This document shows positions 31,692 through 39,787 of a stretch of 64,000 nucleotides of DNA, one piece after another (position 1 is the first letter of the stretch; every line of letters begins with the position of its first letter). The notes beneath the pieces were generated by a model. The model did not search any database. It was not told the DNA's origin and saw only the letters and a list, made by a program, of their open reading frames with translations. The stretch is from JAXLQL01 sp046331625 (lineage in GTDB: Bacteria; Acidobacteriota; Terriglobia; Bryobacterales; Bryobacteraceae), in assembly GCA_046331625.1 (NCBI GenBank), contig JAXLQL010000011.1, positions 62,001 through 126,000 of the forward strand, in the 5' to 3' direction. A program made the position numbers and the translations under genes.

Positions 31692-33059
31692 TCACAGGAA
31701 TCCGACCGCCGGCGAACTGAAGTTGTTCACGTTCGGGAAGACGTACTGCAGGTCGCCCGGCTGCACGCCGAACCACGTCGCGAGCGTGGCGCCATATTGG
31801 TCGAGCGCCACGCCCGGGATCCAGTTGCCGCGATTGCCGGAGTCATCCACGCCGCCCAGCACGAGCGAGGGGAACTTGCCATACATGTTTCCGCCGTTGA
31901 CTGGACCGCCGAGCACTAACGTGTGCCCTCCCCATGCGTGATCGGTGCCAGCCGTTCCGTTCGGCTGGAACGTGCGGCTGAACTCCGATTCGGTGAACGT
32001 GACCACGCCGTTCTGCACGCCCATCTCGCCTGTGGCGTTGTAGAAGGCCGCCATTGCCTGAGCGAGTTCAGTGAGCAATGCAGCCTGCGTGCCCAACTGT
32101 CCGGAGTGTGTATCGAACCCGCCGAGCGAGCAGAAGAAGATCTGCCGCTTCATGCCGAGTTGCGCACGAATCTGGATGATCCGCGCCACCTGCAGCAGTT
32201 GCTGCCCGAGCCCAGTGTTCGGAAACGCGGTATTCAAAGGCGGCGCCGATGTGGACGCTTCATCCACCAGCTTCGCCACCTTCAACGCGTCAGTCAACAC
32301 CTGGTTCGCCGCCTGCACTAGCACCGCGCCGCTCGACATCGCCAGAATCTGCTCGAGCGCGTGATCCCGAGCGTTCGCCACAGCGGACCCGTCGCTTCCC
32401 TCGAGCCCGAACGTGCTGTTCTGGATCGATGTCGGTACCGTGGTCTGCCCCACCAGTTGCAGCGCGTTGCCCGATACGCCGATCGACACCGGGAACTGTG
32501 ACGGATAGTTCAGCGCCCCAAGCTTGTCGGCAATCCGGCCACTCCACCCGGTAGTCACGCCTCCGAGCGGCGCCGCATTCTGCCACTGCGCTGTTTGATC
32601 GGAATGCGAGAACAGGTTCGACGGAACCGGCTTGGACCTTTGCAGATACTCGTCGCGTGTCACCGGCCGCACCAGCATGCCCACGTTCGCCACCAGCGCG
32701 AGATCCTTGCTGGTGGTGTAGAGCGCCTGCAGCGGCTGCAGGCTCGGATGCAGTCCATACGCCTCGTTCTGCGCCGTGTTCACCGGCAGCAGCGTGTTGG
32801 CCGCAAGCGCCAACCCTTGCCGGACACTCTGATATTGCTGGTATCCGGTGGTGCTCAGCGGCACCACCATGTTGTTCGCATCGTGGCCACCGAACAGGAA
32901 GACGCACACCAGCGCCTTGTAGTCGGTACCCGATTGCGCCCAGGCGTTCACCCGGCCCAAGTGTCCGAACGCCGCCGCGGCCCCGATCGTGGATGCCGTG
33001 CGGAATCCCATTCGCAGCAGTTGCCGCCGCGTGGTTTGCAGATTGTTTTTCATCGCCAT
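31692..33059 (-). CDS. DUF1501-family secreted protein
   Basis: A 455-residue protein of the DUF1501 family, related to the alkaline phosphatase/sulfatase fold. The N-terminal twin-arginine leader is TTRRQLLRMGFRTASTIGAAAAF. Family motifs include LVCVFLFGGHDANNMVVPL, FFCSLGGFDTHSGQLGTQAAL, and the late VVTFTESEFSRTFQPNGTAGTDHAWGGHTLVLGGPV with the conserved Glu-Phe-x-Arg and Asp-His-Gly/Ala-Trp-Gly metal-type residues. Function is unproven; it is nearly always paired with a DUF1800 gene, as here, 13 bases upstream. A GAGG Shine-Dalgarno serves either ATG 33059 or ATG 33053. Confidence 0.92.
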   Translation of the reverse strand: MAMKNNLQTTRRQLLRMGFRTASTIGAAAAFGHLGRVNAWAQSGTDYKALVCVFLFGGHDANNMVVPLSTTGYQQYQSVRQGLALAANTLLPVNTAQNEAYGLHPSLQPLQALYTTSKDLALVANVGMLVRPVTRDEYLQRSKPVPSNLFSHSDQTAQWQNAAPLGGVTTGWSGRIADKLGALNYPSQFPVSIGVSGNALQLVGQTTVPTSIQNSTFGLEGSDGSAVANARDHALEQILAMSSGAVLVQAANQVLTDALKVAKLVDEASTSAPPLNTAFPNTGLGQQLLQVARIIQIRAQLGMKRQIFFCSLGGFDTHSGQLGTQAALLTELAQAMAAFYNATGEMGVQNGVVTFTESEFSRTFQPNGTAGTDHAWGGHTLVLGGPVNGGNMYGKFPSLVLGGVDDSGNRGNWIPGVALDQYGATLATWFGVQPGDLQYVFPNVNNFSSPAVGFL

Positions 33060-33072
33060 GTTCCCTCGCTCC

Positions 33073-35703
33073 TCACCGCTCCACCTGGTACTGTCCCGGA
33101 ACCGCCGCTAGAAACAACGCGATCCGAGTCCGCGTCCTGCGATCGTTGGTCGCCGCGATTGCCGTCGAAATGCTGGTTCGCATCGCCGCCGGCATCTGGC
33201 CTCGCAGCAGGACATTGCTTACCGCGTCGAGCAACGCGTTGGGGTCGCCCGCCAGGCCTTCGAGATTCGAGAGGTCCACCGTGATGGTTCTCGTCAAACC
33301 GTTCCTTACCGCGCGCCACACGAAGTTCGCTCGCGCCATTGCCGTAGTCGGATTCAGAATCTGGAACTCCGGCGCCGTCACGCCCAATCCGGGAATCCGG
33401 TATGAAGGCGAGAAGTAGTTGAACACGCTGGGCGAGAAGAAGAGGTTCTGACCCATGTTGTTGTTCTGCCCGGCGAGTTCTGGCTCGGGCTGGCTCTGCG
33501 CATCGAGCGCCCGCAGCAACGCCAGGCTGAACAACACCGGCTCGCGCAAGTGCCCTTGGTTCGCCGCCAAGTCCGGAGCCGGCGTCGCCACCGGACCGCC
33601 CAGCGCCCCATTGCCCGCCTCCGGATCGAGCAAAATCGCCCGCACCACGGCCTTGAGGTTCCCTTTCACGCCGCCCGTGTTCTCGAACGCCGCGGCCACG
33701 CGGCCCACGTAAGCAGGCGAAGGGTTGCTCGTGGTGAAGTGCTGGATCAGCTTTCCGGAAATGAACGGCGCCACGTTCGGATGCGACCAGATGTTCGCCA
33801 GCGCCGCGGTCAAGTCTTCCTGCGCGGTGCGATTCGCCGGAAGCACCACGCCCTTCAGCAGCGGCTTTTCCGTCTTGTCGTGCTGCTCGTCGAACGGAAC
33901 CATCTGTCCGAAGAAATACGGTGGATTTTTCCAGTGCGATGTGAAACCCGGCTCGGGCGGGAAGGTCCATCCGGTGAACGCCAGCGAAAACTTCTTCACC
34001 GCGTCTTCCGTGTAGGAGGGAATCGGGTTGCCCGACGAGTCGGTCTTGCGCGTACCGTCGGGATTCAGTTCGAACAGCCCGATGCTGAACAGTTGCAGTA
34101 GCTCGCGCCCGTAGTTCTCATTCGGCGCAATGTTCTTCTTCAGATCCGGCTTGGCGTTGTTCACCATGTCGAGGTAGATGCCCATGGTCGGATTGAGCGT
34201 CACCTCGCGCAGCAAATCGCCGTAGTTGCCGAACGCGTACTGCATCATCAGCCGCTGGTACGGGACCATCTGGTGATACCTGCTTGCCTCGGTGCCCGAA
34301 ACCACCACGATCTGGCCGAGCGCGAAAGCCATCCGCTGGCGAAGCTGGTCCTGCCCGGTCAGCGCGTTGGCGAAGAACGCCTTCTGCAGGCGGCTCAGCC
34401 CTTCGCTCGTGTCGGCAGGATCGGGATAGGTGGACGGCGGCGCACTGAACTGCTTGTCGAGCCACGCATCGGCGCCGAGTTGCTGCAGTTCGGCGATGCT
34501 CGCCGGCGTGGGTCCCCAGCTAGCCTGCTCGAGAAATCGCACTGCAGCACTCAGGCTCATCTTCTCCGTAGCGGGCTTCACCGGCACCGTCAGCGAGTTC
34601 GATTGGCTCCCACCCGGGTCAGGATTCACCACTACCACCGCGGCTACGCCCCCCAGCGGCGCAGCCACGTTGCCCGTCCCGCGGATCTCGTTCACTGAAA
34701 TCCACTGCGGCGTCAACTCATCGCCACCGAGCAGAAGCTTCGCGCCCTTGGCGATTCCCGTGCCCTTCACCACGATCGTCGCCGGGCCGATCTTCACCGG
34801 GCTCGGCGTCACGCTGGTGAGCACAGCGATCGGATTGAGCAGCGTCACGTCGCTCGTGTCCGATGCCGCTGGATCGTATTCGCTTACGCCCTTGATCGTC
34901 ACGCTCGCGGGCGTTGGCAACAGCATCGGCGCCGTGTAGATACCTTCGACATCGATCGTCCCCAAGGTCGCGTTGCCGCCCGCCACTCCGTTCACGAACC
35001 ACTTCACCTTCTTGTTCGTGGTATTGGCGATCGATGCGTTGAAGTCCTGCGTGGCGCCTCCGCGAAGAGTTCTCTTGTCCGGATAGACCGAGAGCTTCAC
35101 CGGCTCGTATACGCTCAGGCTGCGCGCGGAAGAGGTCGCCGCTCCCGGATCGGGATTGAGCACCGTAATCGGAATGTGCGTTCCCGGCGCCGCAGTCGAA
35201 GTGATGGAGAAGCTCAGTTGTTTGTCGGAGACGAACTTGGTCGTGACCGGCTTGCCATCCACCTGCACTTTGGCTGTGGGGATGAAGTTCGACCCGTTCA
35301 CCAAAATCACCGCCGGAAGGTTGACGTTGACGTACGCCGGATCGAGCGCGCTGATCACCGGGATTGCGTTGAGCAAAGTAACGGCGGCCGTGTCGGACTT
35401 CGTCTTGTCCGCCCGGCTCACGCCCTTGATGGTCACCACGTTGGGCGACGGTACCTTCGCGGGCGGCGCATAGAGCCCATCGCTGTTGATGGTGCCTACC
35501 GTTGCGTTTCCACCTGCGACATTGTTCACGAACCAGTCCACCGACCTATCGGTGGCGTTCGAAACAGAAGCGTTGAAATCTCGCGTGGCGCCGATCCGGA
35601 CATTGGCGGTCTCGGGCGTGACCGACACGACGACTGCGGGCGTGGCCGCCTGCGCCGCCAAAGTCCAGATCGATAGACACACGGGTAACATGACCCGGTT
35701 CAT
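33073..35703 (-). CDS. DUF1800-family protein with Ig/IPT-like repeats
   Basis: An 876-residue secreted protein with a signal peptide (MNRVMLPVCLSIWTLAAQAA). Residues 20-360 hold alternating Ig-like modules in two near-duplicate rounds: PETANVRIGATRDFNASVSN…VDWFVNNVAGGNATVGTI and YPDKRTLRGGATQDFNASIAN…VKWFVNGVAGGNATLGTI, each followed by an IPT/TIG-like module (ALDPAYVNVNLPAVILVNGSNF and SVTPSPVKIGPATIVVKGTG). The DUF1800 domain occupies the C-terminal 480 residues (AAVRFLEQASWGPTPASIAEL … VRAILLDPEA … SVFNYFSPSYRIPG). Shine-Dalgarno AGGAGG precedes ATG 35703. Function unknown; probably surface-exposed and works with the DUF1501 protein. Confidence 0.9.
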   Translation of the reverse strand: MNRVMLPVCLSIWTLAAQAATPAVVVSVTPETANVRIGATRDFNASVSNATDRSVDWFVNNVAGGNATVGTINSDGLYAPPAKVPSPNVVTIKGVSRADKTKSDTAAVTLLNAIPVISALDPAYVNVNLPAVILVNGSNFIPTAKVQVDGKPVTTKFVSDKQLSFSITSTAAPGTHIPITVLNPDPGAATSSARSLSVYEPVKLSVYPDKRTLRGGATQDFNASIANTTNKKVKWFVNGVAGGNATLGTIDVEGIYTAPMLLPTPASVTIKGVSEYDPAASDTSDVTLLNPIAVLTSVTPSPVKIGPATIVVKGTGIAKGAKLLLGGDELTPQWISVNEIRGTGNVAAPLGGVAAVVVVNPDPGGSQSNSLTVPVKPATEKMSLSAAVRFLEQASWGPTPASIAELQQLGADAWLDKQFSAPPSTYPDPADTSEGLSRLQKAFFANALTGQDQLRQRMAFALGQIVVVSGTEASRYHQMVPYQRLMMQYAFGNYGDLLREVTLNPTMGIYLDMVNNAKPDLKKNIAPNENYGRELLQLFSIGLFELNPDGTRKTDSSGNPIPSYTEDAVKKFSLAFTGWTFPPEPGFTSHWKNPPYFFGQMVPFDEQHDKTEKPLLKGVVLPANRTAQEDLTAALANIWSHPNVAPFISGKLIQHFTTSNPSPAYVGRVAAAFENTGGVKGNLKAVVRAILLDPEAGNGALGGPVATPAPDLAANQGHLREPVLFSLALLRALDAQSQPEPELAGQNNNMGQNLFFSPSVFNYFSPSYRIPGLGVTAPEFQILNPTTAMARANFVWRAVRNGLTRTITVDLSNLEGLAGDPNALLDAVSNVLLRGQMPAAMRTSISTAIAATNDRRTRTRIALFLAAVPGQYQVER

Positions 35704-36102
35704 AAGGGTGACTTCCTCCTGACAGTTCTCTCTTGGGTTGGGGACACGATCGGGACGGGCTCGCCATCGCTGGAGGACGAAGCCCGCCCGTCAAGCCTTC
35801 TCTGTTCTCATCTCACAGATCGGGCTGAAATTGTTTCGGAGATAGATGGGCCGTTGACCTACGGGCTCGTGCGGCAATCTCACGTAGGAAGGCGCATCTG
35901 CGATGGGTTACGGACAAGACTCGAACAACGGGGACTCCTCCTGCCTTAGGAACGCTCGAATCATCGGCGGCTCTTGTGGCCGCTCTGGTTGGTTGATCCG
36001 CTGCAATCGAAGTGCCACGGTACGCGCGTTGATTTCACACGAGTGAACCTCGCGTGCGCCGCGCTAGTAAGGAACTTTTTACTTGCGTATCCCCGGATGG
36101 GT
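35704..36102. other. gene-free stretch upstream of the DUF1800 gene
   Basis: No coding region is supported in these 399 bases. An interrupted inverted repeat (GACGGGCT at 35754-35761 with AGCCCGCCCGTC about 25 bases further on) would lie in the 5' untranslated region of the DUF1800 message. Confidence 0.4.
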
Positions 36103-36549
36103 CTATGAAAAAAGTACCTCGCACATTCGTTGATAACGGGCATACGGGAAGGGAGGGCACAGCCTGCGCGGGATTTCACGACTTCGGCGATGTACACCAT
36201 CCTTCCGTTTCTTCGTCAGCCGCGAAGAATTTTGAATCGGTGGCTTGTTGAAGACCGTCAGGCTGGAGCGCTGGATGGTGAAGATCGCAGCGATGGCGAG
36301 GCGACCCAAGGCGGTCAATTGGTAGCGGTGGGTAGTTGGGACCTTGCGAATCAGCCCGTGAGCGCGGTGCACGCGCAGTTTCCTGCCGCCGCTGCCACGT
36401 GTTGCCCACACTTGGAGCAAATCAGCTTCAAGCCCATCGTTTTTTCGCCTCACCCACAGCCTCAGCCACTTGCCAGCCTCCTCGATCTTCATTGGGTAGA
36501 CCTTGTACCCAAGCCATCCAGGAACGTTCGTCCCATCATGTTGCTTCAC
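36103..36549 (-). pseudogene. fragment of a transposon-associated winged-helix-like protein
   Basis: An open frame of 148 codons without a good start. Its middle part, RVHRAHGLIRKVPTTHRYQL followed by TALGRLAIAAIF, matches the C-terminal motif (…LRxHGLIRKVPxTHRYxLTxxGR…) of a protein family that I recall as widespread and repeated in acidobacterial and planctomycete genomes. The N-terminal two thirds of that family are missing and the residues after about 90 look random. It directly abuts the left end of the IS1380 element, so it is most likely a decayed remnant. Confidence 0.45.
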
Positions 36550-36561
36550 TCTTCCAGCCCA

Positions 36562-38208
36562 CTAGCCTGCAATTCTCACCGGGGATTGATGGAGTGCCGG
36601 ATGAACGACTGGCGAAGTGTACTTTGTGATGCAAAGAACAAGTAGACATAAGGTGGCGGCGAGTAGACACACGACCGCCTGATTGTTCCGAGTTCATCCG
36701 TTGAAGTTGTCAAAGATCGGTGGCCGCAGGGTGCGGCCGCAGGGTCACTGTCGAAGGTGCTGGAGTACTTGCGCAAACAGAGTTTGCGAAGGATAACTGG
36801 TGGCCATGCGGACCCAAACCTTGCGCACGGTAACCCGGACCAGCGCGCCGATTTTCAACAGCTTCAAACGGATGGTACCCACTTGGGCAGTGGCCAGCGG
36901 CGTGGCTCGCAGGCCCAACCGTCGCAGGCCGTTGATCAGCGTGTAGGCGATCACGGAGAAGTAGATGCGTAACTGATTGGCCCGCATGGTAGAAGAACTC
37001 ACCCGGTCGGCGAACAACACGAATTGCTCTTTGATGCGGTTCTCCATGTCCCCGCGGGCGCAGTAGGTGTCTTCGTAGAGGGCTCGCTTTTCCCAGGTTT
37101 CTCCGGCCAACGACGTCACGATGAAACGCGGGTTGGACTTGCCGTCGATGTGCTCGGCTTTGGCCACCACGCGCCGCTTGCGGTTCCACGTGCCGCTCAC
37201 CGTTTCATGGTCGAACTCGACAAACACACGAGCCGGTTGTTGCGTGGTTTCCCATTGCTGCTTTGCCTCCTCCAACGCCTCGGAGACCAGCGCTTCCAAG
37301 CGCTTGTTCCTTGCCAAGCCCAAAACGTAGTCCACGCGGTTGTCTTCGCACCAGGTCATCAGTTCATCCACACAAAAGCCCGAGTCGCCGCGCAGGATGA
37401 TTCGTACCGCCGGCCAGCGCTCGCGGATCTGTTGCACCACACGCGCTACTTCCTTTTGAGCGCCCACGGCAGGCCCGATACTGCTGGGTCTGAGCCGTGC
37501 GCGCAGTACGTGATCCCCACAAAAAATGAACAGTGGCAAGTAACAGTAATGACCGTAGTAGCCGTGAAAGAATCGGCCCTCTTGTTTGCCGTGCAGGGCC
37601 ATGTCGGTGGTGTCGATGTCCACGATGATCTCCGACGGCGGCGATGTGTGCGCTTCCAGGAAGACGCTCACCAACAGATCGTCCACGCTGTCCCGCCAGA
37701 AGTTGATCTTTTTGTAACGGTCGGGCATTCCGCTGCCCAACTCCATCCGGTTCAAGGTGCTCTTGCCCGCCAGCGGTTCTGAGCCTGGCTCGGCCTTGCC
37801 TGCCATCACTTGTAACAACGGGTCCTGCCGCAATTGCTCGTGATCGTTCAGATCTTCATAGCCCAGCGCCAACGCATAGACGCGCTGCCTCACCATCTGT
37901 TCCACACTGTGCTCGATCTGTTGGGGATCCCGTCCATCTACGAAGCACTGGCTGAACCGCGCCAGCAGGTTCAGCTTCGCGTCGGTCTCCCGCAACAGCA
38001 GACCGCCGCCATCGGAACTGATGGTGCCGCCGGTGAACTCGGCGACTACTTGGCGCGAACCGCTTCCGCCCCCAAACTCGAACCGATCTTCGCTACACTC
38101 TGTAATGACCAAGGCCGTTTCCTTTCTCGCCGCAACATCTTTTGATTGAAATGTTTAGGCGCGGGCAAGCGGCCTTTGGTTATGACCCCCGTGAGATTTT
38201 CAGGCTAG
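36562..38208. mobile_element. IS1380-family insertion sequence with CTAG target duplication
   Basis: A single transposase gene lies between imperfect terminal inverted repeats, CCTGCAATTCTCACCGGGG at 36566-36584 and the reverse complement of CCTGAAAATCTCACGGGGG at 38204-38186 (16 of 19 matching). Both are flanked by CTAG (36562-36565 and 38205-38208), read as a 4-bp target duplication. The element proper is 1639 bp, as expected for IS1380. It appears intact and therefore possibly active. No gene can be shown to be interrupted; the left flank is a decayed fragment. Confidence 0.85.
36745..38112 (-). CDS. IS1380-family transposase
   Basis: A 455-residue DDE transposase. The N-terminal FTGGTISSDGGGLLLRETDAK and DGRDPQQIEHSVEQMVRQRVYALALGYEDLNDH blocks are specific for IS1380. 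Catalytic acidic residues are in IVDIDTTDMALHG (first Asp), IILRGDSGFCVDELM (second Asp) and EDTYCARGDMENRIKEQF (Glu with the Y-R-E type signature). The start is TTG at 38112, preceded by AAAGGAAA; an ATG further upstream is out of frame. Full length and undisturbed. A short duplicated 11-base motif (GGCCGCAGGGT) lies just past its 3' end. Confidence 0.93.
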   Translation of the reverse strand: MVITECSEDRFEFGGGSGSRQVVAEFTGGTISSDGGGLLLRETDAKLNLLARFSQCFVDGRDPQQIEHSVEQMVRQRVYALALGYEDLNDHEQLRQDPLLQVMAGKAEPGSEPLAGKSTLNRMELGSGMPDRYKKINFWRDSVDDLLVSVFLEAHTSPPSEIIVDIDTTDMALHGKQEGRFFHGYYGHYCYLPLFIFCGDHVLRARLRPSSIGPAVGAQKEVARVVQQIRERWPAVRIILRGDSGFCVDELMTWCEDNRVDYVLGLARNKRLEALVSEALEEAKQQWETTQQPARVFVEFDHETVSGTWNRKRRVVAKAEHIDGKSNPRFIVTSLAGETWEKRALYEDTYCARGDMENRIKEQFVLFADRVSSSTMRANQLRIYFSVIAYTLINGLRRLGLRATPLATAQVGTIRLKLLKIGALVRVTVRKVWVRMATSYPSQTLFAQVLQHLRQ

Positions 38209-38524
38209 CCTCGCCCAAGGATTCTTCACAAGCCTGCTTTCTGGGGGGCCTGTCGGATTCCTGGGCAGAGCTGTTGGCGGATCATGCGCCAGAAGAGGAA
38301 CGCGTTCCGCACGACTTCTCACACTGGTGGCCCGGGAGATTATCATGACCGATTCCGCCTTTGGCGCTGGAGACGATCGGCTCCGAAGAACCCACGCAGC
38401 CTGTGCTGGAGCCTGAGAGGATCACCAGTCCGGGAGATCCGGAGTCGTCTCCTCCAAGGATTCAGCACCTGCGCCCATCCTCGACTCTACTCCGCTGCCT
38501 AGCTCCGTTGCCGCTGCCGGGCAG
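38209..38524. other. gene-free stretch between IS1380 and the ABC operon
   Basis: Nothing with coding character is seen in either strand; the short open frames have no starts, Shine-Dalgarno sites or recognisable motifs. It may contain the decayed right flank of whatever the IS entered. Confidence 0.4.
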
Positions 38525-39787
38525 CTACGGCTGTTTGGCCGGGGGTTGAGGCGGGATCTGTTGCTGCGGCGGACCCGGCATCCCCTGCGGCACCATCCCC
38601 GGCGGAAGCTGCAGCGGCCTCGGTTGCTCTCGCTCGAGCTTGATCTGCGCCGCGCGCGCCGGATGAAGCCTTGCGAAATCGATGCCCGAAATGATGTAGT
38701 ACCAGTCGGAGAACTTGGCGTCGAGAGCCTCGGCTGCCTGGAGCGAGTCGGGGTTCCTCGTTGCGACCGTGACGAAGAGGTAACGGTTGTCCTTCGCCTT
38801 GCCTCCAGGAGACGTCGCGTCCGTGACTACTTCTCCAAACCGCAGCGTGTATACGATGCCCTTTGCGGTCTCCGCAATCAGTTCGCCCTCGTTCGAAAGC
38901 AGCGTGCCGAAAGGCGTGATGAAGAACCCGCGTTGGCGCAGGCTCATCATGGTTTCGAGCGTCAACTCCAGGCGCTTCGTGCGAAGCTGCTCGGCGAGTT
39001 GCTTGGGTTTCGGCCGCGCTCCCACCACCCGCAGCGAAGCCATCGTCGCGGCGATCGAGCCAGCCTGCGCATTCCACGTGCTCTCGCCCCGAACCATCGC
39101 CGAGCGTTGCGGATTCACCTGGCGACCCGTTTGTTCATCGATCTGATACGCGTTGAGCACCAGCCGGTTCACCTCAGCCGCGGAGACGCGGAGCAGGTTC
39201 GCCTCCACCCAATCGGCGAAGTGCGCCGAGGCGTCCGCATCGGTCTTGACGGCGTAGGTTCGCTTCTGTCCGGGCAAGCGGACATAGCGATATCCGGCTT
39301 TGTCTTTCACGGGCAGTCCGAGCACGATTTCGGCGAGGGTCACGCCTCCAGAATTGCGGAGCGTCACACGCTTGCCCCGTCCGGTGAGCGAAGGATTCTT
39401 CGCATCGAGCGGATCGATTACACCGTAGGTGGCGTGGTCTTCGATACGGTCAGAGACGGCGGCATCTTTCTTCAGATCAAGCAGCGCGGCGGCGGTCTTG
39501 GCGATACGGTCCTTGGCCTCGGCGGGATAGTCACTGTGCGACGTGATCAGATATCGGCCCTTGCGCATTTCCACCTTGAGTGGGCGCGCCACGGCTTCGG
39601 ACTCTTCGAAGTCCACCACCTCGAGAGTCGAGACCTGCGAGATGTCACGGAACTCCGGAAAAAACGTCTGGCCAGTATCGGAGAAGATCTCGCTTCGCGC
39701 GGACTCGGGTTCGAACCAAGCGGCGGCTGCAGTGATGATGGCGGCTCCGGCGATGAAGAGTCCAGTCTTGAGGAGTTCGCTCTTCAT
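38525..39787 (-). CDS. DUF4340-family protein of a gliding-type ABC system
   Basis: A 420-residue protein with one N-terminal helix (LLKTGLFIAGAAIITAAAAWF) and a DUF4340 region made of repeated alpha/beta units (for example GRYLITSHSDYPAEAKDRIAKTAAALLDLKKD and YGVIDPLDAKNPSLTGRGKRVTLRN). The C-terminal 40 residues are Pro/Gln/Met-rich. DUF4340 proteins regularly follow gldA- and gldFG-like ABC genes, as here. The ATG at 39787 overlaps the stop of the fused permease gene (ATGA), so the two are coupled. Role unknown, probably the extracytoplasmic part of the exporter. Confidence 0.85.
   Translation of the reverse strand: MKSELLKTGLFIAGAAIITAAAAWFEPESARSEIFSDTGQTFFPEFRDISQVSTLEVVDFEESEAVARPLKVEMRKGRYLITSHSDYPAEAKDRIAKTAAALLDLKKDAAVSDRIEDHATYGVIDPLDAKNPSLTGRGKRVTLRNSGGVTLAEIVLGLPVKDKAGYRYVRLPGQKRTYAVKTDADASAHFADWVEANLLRVSAAEVNRLVLNAYQIDEQTGRQVNPQRSAMVRGESTWNAQAGSIAATMASLRVVGARPKPKQLAEQLRTKRLELTLETMMSLRQRGFFITPFGTLLSNEGELIAETAKGIVYTLRFGEVVTDATSPGGKAKDNRYLFVTVATRNPDSLQAAEALDAKFSDWYYIISGIDFARLHPARAAQIKLEREQPRPLQLPPGMVPQGMPGPPQQQIPPQPPAKQP

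Noticed and set aside
38284..38549. Small plus-strand ORFs right of the IS element
   Set aside because: No Shine-Dalgarno, no -10 near the starts and no recognisable sequence.
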